Shown: positions 13,666 to 20,615 of the stretch, piece after piece
How positions within the stretch are numbered: the first letter of the stretch is position 1
Layout of the letters: every line of letters begins with the position of its first letter
Assembly: GCA_934101275.1 (NCBI GenBank)
Contig: CAKOQM010000023.1
Coordinates: forward strand, 1 to 20,615
Origin: an uncultured Bacilli bacterium
GTDB lineage: Bacteria; Bacillota_I; Bacilli_A; RF39; UBA660
Direction: 5' to 3'
Length of the DNA: 20,615 nucleotides
The notes under the pieces: generated by a model
What the model saw: the letters and a program-made list of their open reading frames with translations, nothing else
Databases searched by the model: none
Told to the model about the DNA's origin: nothing
Translations under genes and position numbers: made by a program

Positions 13666-15446
13666 ATATAAAAGCTCAAATAGCTCCAAAAGGAGTCGAA
13701 TTTAAACCAACAGAATTTATGATGAGTGGCAAATACTGTACAATATTAACTATTGTTAGTTATCCTAAATTTATTGATCAAGGTTATTTGGCTAATTTAA
13801 CAAACTTAAGTGGTATCAAAATTGTTGCCAAACATATTCCTATTGAATTATCTACTTTACAAAGAATGATTAATAAAGAGATTGCTGATTTAAAATTAAG
13901 ATATCAAAATGAACATGATAAAACCATTCAAGAAAGAATTCGTCAAGATTATGAATCGCTAGAACAATTTATTTCGATGCTTGTCACAACACAATCACGA
14001 ATCTATGATTTCCAACTTCATGTTTTGATTTCTGCAGATACGAAAGATGATATGGAAAATAAAAAAATGCAAATAAGAAACTATTTAGATGCTTTAGGTA
14101 TGCGTGGTATTTCCTTAATGTTTGAACAAGAAAAAGTATTGAAATCTATGATTCCAATATTTCCAAAGCAAGATGTAGAAGATCGGGTAGGAACACCTAT
14201 TCCATCTCCAACGATTGCCGCGATGTATCCGTTTATCTTTGACAGTATTAAAGATCCTGGAAATAGTACTTTATTTGGTGTTGATTTTTCTGGCGGTGTT
14301 GTTTTATTTAATCAGTTTTTATATCAAATAAAAAAGGAAAATAATCGAAATAATGCGAATATTATCATTTTAGGTGCTTCTGGTTCAGGTAAATCAACGG
14401 CTGCCAAACTTCTACTTCGAAGTCATATTCGTAATGAATATAAACTTGTTTGTATTGATCCTGAAGGGGAACTTGAAGATATGGCAACTACCATGGGTGG
14501 TGACTTTCTAGACCTTGGTAAAGGTGGAGAGTTCGGTATGGTTAACCCTCTTGAAATTGTTATTGATGCGGATCCAGAAGAAATTAGCCAAGGACTTGGT
14601 TATACGGTTTTTGCAAGAACGATTCAACAAATAAATGCTTTTATGAAGTACTATAGTCCTGATATTGAAGAAGACGTTTTAAATATGTTTAGTGATGTCG
14701 TTCAGGATACTTACAAACGTTATAAAATTGATAGTGATAGCGATTTCAGCAAATTCACAAGTGAGGATTATCCAACATTTGATGATGTTTATGCGACTAT
14801 TAAAGGTAGACTTTTATCTATGACAGAGAAAACTCATGAAAGAGATGTTATGGAAAGATTGGAACTTAAAATTAGACCTTTAGTAAAAGAACTTCGTTAT
14901 TATTTTACCGGTCATACAACTTTAGATATTCATAGTGATTTTATTGTCTTTAACATTAAAGAGTTAATGAACGCTAACGAAAATGTTCGTAATGCCTTGT
15001 TCTTTAACATCTTAAAATATGCTTGGGGTTTATGTCTTGATCCAACCGTTAATACGGTTATGTATGTCGATGAAGCCCATGTTTTATTATCTACTAAAAA
15101 TGAATTAGGTGCAGAATTCTTAGCCCAAATTCAAAGACGTAGTAGAAAATATAACACAGGTACTATTATTGTTACGCAACAGCCAACAGACTTTGCTGCC
15201 CAAAATATTATTACACATGGTAAAGCTATATTTGATAATGCTTCATATTATCTTGTTATGGGAATGAAAAAACAAGCGGTTGATGATTTATCCAAACTAA
15301 TTGATTTAAATGATAGTGAGAAAGATAGTATTAAATATTATAACCAAGGAGAAGCTTTATTTGTCTGTGGTAATAGACGAATGAGAATAAATATTATTGC
15401 TACCCAAGAAGAACTTGATTCTTTTGGGGCTGGTGGTGGACTATAG
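13662..15446 (+). CDS. VirB4-family conjugation/secretion ATPase
   Basis: VirB4 ATPases power assembly and transport in type IV secretion systems and sit at the cytoplasmic face of the membrane. The 594-aa protein starts with an accessory region (about 1-200, including IAPKGVEFKPTEF and the PIFPKQDVEDRVGTPIPS linker typical of the family), then the RecA-like core. Walker A is GASGSGKS at 238-245 (Lys244). Walker B is MYVDEAH with Asp470 and Glu471, and the following VTQQPTDF (504 onward) is the usual post-Walker B segment. Between them is the helical insertion. The N-terminal part that is fused in typical 700-850-aa VirB4 proteins is encoded by the preceding gene. Last gene of the secretion operon, followed by a hairpin terminator. 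Homology to VirB4 is clear; the substrate is unknown. Confidence 0.92.
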   Translation: MNIKAQIAPKGVEFKPTEFMMSGKYCTILTIVSYPKFIDQGYLANLTNLSGIKIVAKHIPIELSTLQRMINKEIADLKLRYQNEHDKTIQERIRQDYESLEQFISMLVTTQSRIYDFQLHVLISADTKDDMENKKMQIRNYLDALGMRGISLMFEQEKVLKSMIPIFPKQDVEDRVGTPIPSPTIAAMYPFIFDSIKDPGNSTLFGVDFSGGVVLFNQFLYQIKKENNRNNANIIILGASGSGKSTAAKLLLRSHIRNEYKLVCIDPEGELEDMATTMGGDFLDLGKGGEFGMVNPLEIVIDADPEEISQGLGYTVFARTIQQINAFMKYYSPDIEEDVLNMFSDVVQDTYKRYKIDSDSDFSKFTSEDYPTFDDVYATIKGRLLSMTEKTHERDVMERLELKIRPLVKELRYYFTGHTTLDIHSDFIVFNIKELMNANENVRNALFFNILKYAWGLCLDPTVNTVMYVDEAHVLLSTKNELGAEFLAQIQRRSRKYNTGTIIVTQQPTDFAAQNIITHGKAIFDNASYYLVMGMKKQAVDDLSKLIDLNDSEKDSIKYYNQGEALFVCGNRRMRINIIATQEELDSFGAGGGL

Positions 15447-15488
15447 GGTTCAATGTCAGGAGAAAAAACCAATGAAATGTGAATCGGT

Positions 15489-15516
15489 AGAAGAGGACTA
15501 GAAACAGTCTTCTTTT
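15489..15516 (+). terminator. Terminator of the secretion operon
   Basis: An 11-bp stem (15489-15499 with 15506-15516, two G-U pairs) around a 6-nt loop ends in TTTT, 43 bp after the VirB4 stop codon. Confidence 0.72.
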
Positions 15517-15522
15517 ATTATG

Positions 15523-15614
15523 CTTAAAAATTGCACATTAAAAATCTTAAAAATTGCACATTAAAAATTTTAAAAATTGCACATTGAAAAACTTAAAAAT
15601 TGCACATTTGTTTA
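15523..15614. repeat. Four phased 23-bp direct repeats
   Basis: Four contiguous 23-bp units start at 15523, 15546, 15569 and 15592. Units 1 and 2 are identical, unit 3 differs at a few bases, and unit 4 diverges at its 3' end. The core TTGCACATT recurs exactly every 23 bp (15531, 15554, 15577, 15600). The array lies just upstream of the ATPase gene at 15647, so it probably contains binding sites for a regulator of that gene. There are no spacers, so it is not a CRISPR. Confidence 0.9.
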
Positions 15615-15617
15615 AAA

Positions 15618-15640
15618 TGTGATAATATTAAACCGGTGAT
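15618..15640 (+). promoter_or_regulatory. Possible promoter and duplicated 12-mer before the AAA ATPase gene
   Basis: TGTGATAAT at 15618-15626 resembles an extended -10 element. The 12-mer GTGATAATATTA occurs at 15619-15630 and again at 15636-15647, where it includes the GGTGAT ribosome site (15635-15640) and reaches the first base of the start codon. The last 23-bp repeat supplies a TTGCAC at 15600-15605, but the 15-bp spacing is short for a -35. Confidence 0.45.
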
Positions 15641-15646
15641 AATATT

Positions 15647-16921
15647 ATGAATTTTAATGAAAAAAACTATTTACCTAGACTTGCTGATGAAAAGTTAGAA
15701 AAATATTTAAAAGTTTTTGGAGCTGTTTCGGTCGAAGGACCAAAATGGTGTGGAAAAACATGGACTTCAAGTAAATATGCTAATAGTAGTATTTATCTAG
15801 ATGAAGAAGAAACCTTTGAAAAAGCATCCTTGAATCTTGAAATAGTATTAAATGAGAACAAACCAGAATTAATTGATGAGTGGACTAAAATACCAAAAAT
15901 ATGGGATGTAGTAAGAAGAAAATGCGATTCAATAGGTACTCCTGGTAATTATATTTTAACTTGTTCAACAGAACTAAGTGAAATGAGAAAAAAAGAAGTC
16001 TTTCATTCTGGTGCTGGACGTATCGGAAAATTAAAGATGTATCCAATGTCTTTATATGAATCAAATGATTCCACAAAAGAGGCCTCTATTATGGATATGT
16101 ACAATCATGTTCAAAAAAATGTAAATGTAAAAGTTCCAACTTTAGAAGCTATTGCTACTTTAATTATTAGAGGAGGATGGCCTAGTAATTTAAAAGTCGA
16201 TAAAGATTTGGTCGGTTTGATTCCGAACAGTTATATAGAAGCTATCTTAGATAAAGATATTAATGATGACAAAAAAAGAGATAAAAATAAAATGAAGATG
16301 CTTTTAAAATCTTTGGCTCGAAATGAATCTACGGTAGTAAGTAATCAAACTTTATTAAAAGATATTGATAATTATGCTGTCGAAAATAACGTACTTGAAA
16401 GTCGTGCCACGATTTCAGACTATTTAGACGTCTTAACAAGATTATATGTTATTGATTTACAAGAAGCTTATAGTGTAAATTATAGATCTCCGCAGCGAAT
16501 TGGCAAGTCTGCCAAAAGACATTTTATTGATCCTTCCTTGGCATGTTCTGTGTTGGAATTAGATGAAAAAAAATTAATGAATGATCTTAATACATTTGGT
16601 TTTATGTTTGAGGCATTAGTGGAAAGAGATCTAAAAATCTACGCAAATTATCTTGATGGTCATTTATATCATTTTAGAGATAATATTAGTGGCTTAGAAG
16701 TTGATAGCATCTTAGAATTTAAGGGTGGGGAATATGCTGCTATTGAGATTAAATTAGGAAATAATAAAGTAGAAGAAGCCAAAGAAAATTTAATAAAATT
16801 TAAAAATGCTATGATTAAAAAGCCAAAATTTATGTGTGTTATTACAGCTAATTCAACTTATGTTGGTTATGATGAAGAAAATGATATTTATATTCTTCCT
16901 ATAACAGCATTAAAACCATAA
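15647..16921 (+). CDS. AAA ATPase with DUF4143 domain
   Basis: Members of this family have an N-terminal AAA domain and a C-terminal DUF4143 domain; their cellular role is poorly known. In this 424-aa protein Walker A is GPKWCGKT (31-38), and Walker B is in ELIDEW (about residue 75) with the following KIPKIWDVVRRKCD. A winged-helix-like middle part contains SNQTLLKDIDNYAV, and the C-terminal part carries a PD-(D/E)xK-like pattern: EVDSIL (Asp353) and AAIEIKLG (Glu367, Lys369). Length is normal. It stands alone between terminators after the secretion operon and is preceded by the 23-bp repeat array, which suggests dedicated regulation. Such genes are often scattered in gut genomes, so a functional tie to the secretion locus is doubtful. 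Confidence 0.88.
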   Translation: MNFNEKNYLPRLADEKLEKYLKVFGAVSVEGPKWCGKTWTSSKYANSSIYLDEEETFEKASLNLEIVLNENKPELIDEWTKIPKIWDVVRRKCDSIGTPGNYILTCSTELSEMRKKEVFHSGAGRIGKLKMYPMSLYESNDSTKEASIMDMYNHVQKNVNVKVPTLEAIATLIIRGGWPSNLKVDKDLVGLIPNSYIEAILDKDINDDKKRDKNKMKMLLKSLARNESTVVSNQTLLKDIDNYAVENNVLESRATISDYLDVLTRLYVIDLQEAYSVNYRSPQRIGKSAKRHFIDPSLACSVLELDEKKLMNDLNTFGFMFEALVERDLKIYANYLDGHLYHFRDNISGLEVDSILEFKGGEYAAIEIKLGNNKVEEAKENLIKFKNAMIKKPKFMCVITANSTYVGYDEENDIYILPITALKP

Positions 16922-16982
16922 AAGTATTAAAATATTGTGACAATTTTGTAAGAGATTTTGTGTTCCTAAAATATATAAAGTA

Positions 16983-16991
16983 TGCTAAAAT
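16983..16991 (+). promoter_or_regulatory. Extended -10 promoter before the phosphatidyltransferase gene
   Basis: TGCTAAAAT fits TGnTAAAAT, 23 bp before the start codon, followed by an AAGGA ribosome site. A short dyad ATTGTGACAAT lies at 16934-16944 and could be an operator. No clear terminator of the upstream gene is visible. Confidence 0.45.
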
Positions 16992-17014
16992 TTTATTGGA
17001 AGGAATGATGGAGT

Positions 17015-18112
17015 ATGAATATAAAAAAATACATTCCCAATATACTGACGAGTTTCAGACTTATTTTAACGCCTATCATTATTTATTTAGGTTTAACAGA
17101 TCATTATAAAATTTTAATTGTTTTAGCTATCATAACGGCTTTAACAGATTCTATTGATGGGTATTTAGCAAGAAAATTTGCTGCTACTTCAGAATTGGGC
17201 GCAAAATTAGATGCTGTTGCGGACAAAAGTTTAGCGATTGGTTTATTAATTATTCTAATTATAAAGAAAAGAAGTTTCTTTTATGTTCTTATTTTAGAAT
17301 GTCTAATTGGTATTATTAATTTATATTTTTATTTTCAAAAGGGTGTGGCCGCTTCTTTACTTGTAGGGAAGTTTAAAACTTGGATAATTTTTATTACCAT
17401 TATCTTAGGATTTGTTGGTTTGGTTGTTCCTCATTTTAATGTTGATATTTTTATTTATATTACAGTTTTCTTACAAATAGTTACTTTGTTAAGTTATTTA
17501 TATTATGGTTTAAAAACGAAAAAGCCTAAAAAAAAAGACTTCGGTAACGAATACTTAGAATATTATCAAATTGTAGAACCTATTTTATTAGAAGCAGAAA
17601 TGCAAAAAAGAAAAACTTATGCCCATCATATTAATGAATCTGTTTACGCGCATGTATTAAGGGTTAGCTATGATTGTTATCATATTGGAAAAAGATTTCA
17701 TATGGATTATAAAAGCCTCGCGATTGCTGGCTTACTACACGACTTTTATGAACATCCTTGGCAAGAACGAAAAGAAAAAAAGCCTTTCTTACAAAAGCAT
17801 GCTTTTACACATGCTCGTGAAGCCGTTGTGAATGCAAAAAGAGTTTTCGGAACAGAAGTTGTGACTCCTAAAGTAGAAGAGATCATGATCACGCATATGT
17901 TTCCTGTTAATAAAAGATTACCGAGAAGTAAAGAAGCTTGGCTAATTACTTTAATAGATAAAGCTGATTCCATTGATTTTATTATGCATCCGATAGCTTT
18001 ATACAAAATTTTCTTTAGAAAAGACATACAAGAAGAACATGAAAAGATAATTAAAAAGATTAAGAGAAACATAAATGCCAAACTTAAAAAGATGGAAAAA
18101 AAAGAGAAATAA
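17015..18112 (+). CDS. CDP-alcohol phosphatidyltransferase fused to an HD hydrolase domain
   Basis: The N-terminal half (about 1-170) is a membrane CDP-alcohol phosphatidyltransferase, the family of phosphatidylglycerophosphate synthase. It starts with PNILTSFRL and has the complete D-x2-DG-x2-AR-x8-G-x3-D-x3-D motif from Asp45 to Asp70, within six or so membrane segments. The C-terminal half (about 190-350) is a cytoplasmic HD domain: His213, His242-Asp243 in GLLHDFYEHP, then THAREAVVNA, His294 in ITHMFP, and Asp315 in LIDKAD. These are the expected metal ligands, so it looks catalytically intact. The 365-aa fusion is much longer than a stand-alone synthase (about 180-200 aa). The lipid product and the HD substrate cannot be read from sequence. 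A single-gene unit with its own terminator. Confidence 0.85.
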   Translation: MNIKKYIPNILTSFRLILTPIIIYLGLTDHYKILIVLAIITALTDSIDGYLARKFAATSELGAKLDAVADKSLAIGLLIILIIKKRSFFYVLILECLIGIINLYFYFQKGVAASLLVGKFKTWIIFITIILGFVGLVVPHFNVDIFIYITVFLQIVTLLSYLYYGLKTKKPKKKDFGNEYLEYYQIVEPILLEAEMQKRKTYAHHINESVYAHVLRVSYDCYHIGKRFHMDYKSLAIAGLLHDFYEHPWQERKEKKPFLQKHAFTHAREAVVNAKRVFGTEVVTPKVEEIMITHMFPVNKRLPRSKEAWLITLIDKADSIDFIMHPIALYKIFFRKDIQEEHEKIIKKIKRNINAKLKKMEKKEK

Positions 18113-18139
18113 TGTAAACGTGGTTTGCATTATTTTTTT
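18108..18139 (+). terminator. Terminator after the phosphatidyltransferase-HD gene
   Basis: A 12-bp stem (18108-18119 with 18123-18134, one G-U pair) with a 3-nt loop and a T run to 18139. The stop codon lies in the left arm. Confidence 0.85.
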
Positions 18140-18153
18140 AAATCCCTTATAAT
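18125..18153 (+). promoter_or_regulatory. Promoter of ftsK
   Basis: TTGCAT at 18125-18130 and TATAAT at 18148-18153 with a 17-bp spacer. The -35 box lies in the right arm of the preceding terminator. A GGTGAT ribosome site follows at 18160-18165. Confidence 0.65.
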
Positions 18154-18170
18154 GAATATGGTGATAGTAT

Positions 18171-20420
18171 ATGGCTAAGAAGAAAAAAAGTTCAACGGAT
18201 ACAAAGAAAAATAATGGAATAAGTGTAGAACTTACTGGGCTCATTATGATTCTTATTGGTCTTATTGGCTTTGGCTTTGGACCTGTTGGGGCTTTAATAA
18301 AAAAATTTGCAATGTTTTTAATGGGTGAATGGTGGCCATTAATTTTAATTTTTGTTTTAGTGATAGGCTTTTATATGCTTATTAAAAGGAAATTACCTAA
18401 TTTTTTTAGTGCCAAATATATTGGTATTTACCTTATTTTAGCCGTTATTCTTGTTTTATCTCATCTAACCTTTATTGAAAAAGCCGATAAGGCAAGTGAA
18501 ATCTTTAATTTAACGATGAATAATTATATGGAACGGGTTGCTTCGATAAATTCTAATAATGCGTTATCGAGTTCCGGACAAGTTTCTATTGTCATTGGAG
18601 GAGGTATTTTAGGAGCTGTTTTTTCTTTTTGCAGTGCCTCATTATTTGGACTTAATGGTACTTATATTGTTTTAGGTTTTATTTTCCTATTTGGCATTAT
18701 TTTGTTATTTAATGTTAATTTATCTAATGTTTTAAATAATATTATTCAAAAATTTAAAAGAGTTAAAGAAGAAGCCTCTTTAGAAGAGGAAGATGAAATT
18801 ACTAAAAAAGAAAAGGCTTTAGAAAAACGTCTTTCAACGCCTATTGAAGAAGAGATTCCGGAAAAGAAAACGATTATTGTTAATAGTGTGGATGAATTAA
18901 AACACATCGAAACACCAGAAGTCGTAAGTACCCCAGAAGTACCTGTGGCCAATCCAGAAAATGTGAGTAATCCTAATTATAAACTTCCAGAAATGCGTTT
19001 ATTAGATGATCCTGTAAAAGTTAAAAAGACAAATTCGAATCAATTTTTAATTAATAACAAACAAAATTTGGAAAGAGTTTTAAAAGATTTTCAAATACCG
19101 GGTCGGGTGGTTGATATTCATATGGGACCAGCGGTTACGCAATTTGAAGTGGTCGTTCCAAGCGGAACTAAGGTAAGCCGTATTAGTTCTATTAATAAAG
19201 AAATTGCTCTTGCTCTTGCCGCCAAAGATGTTCGTATTGAAGCACCTATTCCTGGAAAAAGTACTATAGGTATTGAAATACCTAATCAAGCTGTCTCAGC
19301 CGTTAAAATAAAAGAAATCTTAGCTAGTAAGGAAATGCTTAGTAAAACAGGTGGCATTCAAGTGGCTTTAGGAAGAGATATCATGGGTGTTCCAAGATGT
19401 ACAGACCTTACCAAAATGCCTCACTTATTAATTGCAGGTTCTACCGGTTCTGGTAAATCTGTGTGTTCAAATAGTATCATTGCGTCTATTTTAATGCGTT
19501 ATCGGCCTGATGAAGTAAAGCTTGTTTTAGTGGACCCAAAACAAGTGGAACTCTCAAACTATAATGGAGTACCTCATTTACTTTGTCCGGTGGTTACTGA
19601 TCCTAAAAAAGCGAGTGCCACTTTACAAAAAATTTGTGTTGAGATGGATCAACGTTATCACAAATTTGCGGAAAAAGGAGCTAAAAAAATTGATGATTAC
19701 AATCGGATGATAGATGAAGAAAATAAATTAAATCCGCATGACCCCAAACCACGGATGCCTTACATCGTTGTTATTGTCGATGAAATGGCCGATTTGATGA
19801 TTGCTGCCCGAAAAGAAGTTGAAGATAGTATCATGCGTATTACCCAACTCGCTAGAGCGGCCGGTATTCATTTAATTGTCGCTACACAAAGACCAAGTAC
19901 GGATGTTATCACTGGTGTTATTAAAACCAATATTCCTTCTCGTATTGCTTTTGCCGTTGCTTCAAGTATCGACTCAAGAACTATTCTGGATGCTGGTGGG
20001 GCCGAGAAATTACTTGGTAAAGGAGATATGTTATTTTTACCTATGGGTGAAAACACGCCGATTCGTATTCAAGGATGTTTTATTTCTGATGATGAAATAA
20101 GAAGGGTCATTGAAGCCGTTTGTAAAGAACAACAAGCAAGCTATGATGAAAGATATAATATCACGGCCGAATCTTCTCATATGGCTGGAGAAGGTAGCGA
20201 AAAAGAAGAATATGATGATCCTATGTATAATGAAATCGTGGATTTTGCTGTTCAAACAGGCAAAATAAGTGCTTCTTTAATTCAAAGACGTTTCCGTTTT
20301 GGTTATAATCGTGCTGCGAGAGTGATTGATTTACTAGAAGAAAGAGGTATTATTGGACCTCAAAATGGGTCGAAACCACGGGAAGTTCTTGTTAAAGTTA
20401 AAAGTGAAGGAAATGAGTAA
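18171..20420 (+). CDS. ftsK: DNA translocase FtsK/SpoIIIE
   Basis: FtsK/SpoIIIE is a septal, membrane-anchored motor that pumps chromosomal DNA across the closing septum; in spore formers it also fills the forespore. The 749-aa protein has an N-terminal domain with about four membrane segments (20-180), an acidic and Pro-containing linker (200-280), the alpha/beta motor domain with QFLINNKQNLERVL, VTQFEVVVPSGTKVS, Walker A GSTGSGKS (from Gly423, Lys429) and Walker B VVIVDEMADLM (Asp537, Glu538), LATQRPS-type ATQRPSTD, and the C-terminal winged-helix gamma domain with SLIQRRFRFGYNRAARVIDLLE. Length is close to B. subtilis SpoIIIE (787). It is the standard chromosomal protein and not a conjugation coupling protein. 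A terminator follows. Confidence 0.96.
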   Translation: MAKKKKSSTDTKKNNGISVELTGLIMILIGLIGFGFGPVGALIKKFAMFLMGEWWPLILIFVLVIGFYMLIKRKLPNFFSAKYIGIYLILAVILVLSHLTFIEKADKASEIFNLTMNNYMERVASINSNNALSSSGQVSIVIGGGILGAVFSFCSASLFGLNGTYIVLGFIFLFGIILLFNVNLSNVLNNIIQKFKRVKEEASLEEEDEITKKEKALEKRLSTPIEEEIPEKKTIIVNSVDELKHIETPEVVSTPEVPVANPENVSNPNYKLPEMRLLDDPVKVKKTNSNQFLINNKQNLERVLKDFQIPGRVVDIHMGPAVTQFEVVVPSGTKVSRISSINKEIALALAAKDVRIEAPIPGKSTIGIEIPNQAVSAVKIKEILASKEMLSKTGGIQVALGRDIMGVPRCTDLTKMPHLLIAGSTGSGKSVCSNSIIASILMRYRPDEVKLVLVDPKQVELSNYNGVPHLLCPVVTDPKKASATLQKICVEMDQRYHKFAEKGAKKIDDYNRMIDEENKLNPHDPKPRMPYIVVIVDEMADLMIAARKEVEDSIMRITQLARAAGIHLIVATQRPSTDVITGVIKTNIPSRIAFAVASSIDSRTILDAGGAEKLLGKGDMLFLPMGENTPIRIQGCFISDDEIRRVIEAVCKEQQASYDERYNITAESSHMAGEGSEKEEYDDPMYNEIVDFAVQTGKISASLIQRRFRFGYNRAARVIDLLEERGIIGPQNGSKPREVLVKVKSEGNE

Positions 20421-20440
20421 AGAGGCTTAGCCTCTTTTTT
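20419..20440 (+). terminator. Terminator of ftsK
   Basis: Perfect 8-bp stem AAAGAGGC / GCCTCTTT with a 3-nt loop and a T run, overlapping the ftsK stop codon. Confidence 0.9.
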
Positions 20441-20514
20441 AAATAATTTATTAAATCACACTTTAGCGGAATTTTATATACTAAAAAAAAGATGTTTTTT
20501 TAAAGAAAAAACTA

Positions 20515-20553
20515 TGGTATAATCGCTTTTAGTAAACTTTATAGTGAGGTGAT
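20515..20553 (+). promoter_or_regulatory. Extended -10 promoter and ribosome site of the response regulator
   Basis: TGGTATAAT at 20515-20523 fits TGnTATAAT. A strong GTGAGGTGAT ribosome site at 20544-20553 precedes the ATG by 3-6 nt. Confidence 0.65.
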
Positions 20554-20556
20554 TAT

Positions 20557-20615
20557 ATGCGAATTGTTGTTATAGAAGATGATGAAAAAATCCAAAAACA
20601 GATTGATAAAATCAT
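20557..20615 (+). CDS. Response regulator, receiver domain start (partial)
   Basis: Only the first 19 codons are in the window. They read MRIVVIEDDEKIQKQIDKI, the first strand and acidic pocket (EDDE) of a two-component receiver domain. The output domain and the partner kinase lie beyond the edge, so the class (OmpR, LytTR or other) cannot be told. Confidence 0.75.
   Translation, partial: MRIVVIEDDEKIQKQIDKI

Noticed and set aside
4389..15516. Classical integrative conjugative element
   Set aside because: No integrase, excisionase, relaxase, coupling protein or tRNA-adjacent attachment repeats were seen within the window.
15523..15614. CRISPR array
   Set aside because: Units are contiguous with no unique spacers and no cas genes nearby; better read as tandem operator repeats.
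17746..18244. Two overlapping minus-strand frames at the end of the phosphatidyltransferase gene
   Set aside because: They cross a terminator and the ftsK promoter and mirror real coding sequence; hydrophobic only because AAA/TTT codons are read backwards.
18171..20420. FtsK as the missing VirD4 coupling protein of the secretion locus
   Set aside because: It has the full chromosomal FtsK/SpoIIIE architecture including the C-terminal winged-helix gamma domain, and its own promoter.
1..20615. tRNA, rRNA or riboswitch genes
   Set aside because: No cloverleaf, conserved rRNA segment or recognisable riboswitch core was found in the short intergenic gaps, the largest of which (15447-15646) is filled by a terminator and the repeat array.

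Overview
The window is AT-rich bacterial chromosome from a low-GC Firmicute (Bacilli-type) of the endospore-forming lineage, possibly a small-genome RF39/Mollicutes-related group. The lineage call is inference. It rests on a sporulation-specific spoIVA at the left edge, low-GC codon use, and Gram-positive-type conjugation-family proteins with no outer-membrane components. Tryptophan is written TGG throughout and TGA ends one gene, so the standard bacterial code fits.

Left flank (1-4376) is housekeeping: the 3' part of spoIVA (+), the nucleoid protein HU (+), an M18 aminopeptidase (-), and pyruvate kinase (+). Right flank (about 15650-20615) holds an AAA ATPase of the DUF4143 type behind four 23-bp phased repeats, a CDP-alcohol phosphatidyltransferase fused to an HD hydrolase domain, an FtsK/SpoIIIE DNA translocase, and the first 19 codons of a response regulator.

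The centre (about 4389-15516) is the striking part: an 11-kb type IV secretion-like locus. It has seven tandem paralogues that share a VirB2/TrbC-pilin-like module (Cys, TM, short charged cytoplasmic loop usually reading KDDEIKK, TM, Cys-rich tail). These are followed by a TrbL/VirB6-like polytopic protein, a PrgI/VirB3-like protein, and a VirB4 ATPase split into two overlapping genes. The first paralogue is a bare 128-aa pilin with its own promoter and terminator. The other six carry a signal peptide and different N-terminal ectodomains on the same C-terminal anchor, and one ectodomain is a C39-peptidase-like domain that has lost its catalytic cysteine. Two neighbouring paralogues have nucleotide-identical 3' ends over 362 bp, which looks like recent duplication or gene conversion. 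No relaxase, VirD4 coupling protein, VirB8 or VirB1 hydrolase is in the window, so simple conjugation is not obviously its job.

The layout suggests a surface pilus or secretion machine. In this model the ATPase pair, PrgI and VirB6 form the inner-membrane engine. The short pilin is the main subunit, and the ectodomain-bearing paralogues are minor, decorating or tip subunits. Transcription appears split into single-gene units for the first three pilins, a three-gene unit (7393-9657), and a five-gene unit running from the C39-like pilin through VirB4 (9740-15446) to a terminator.
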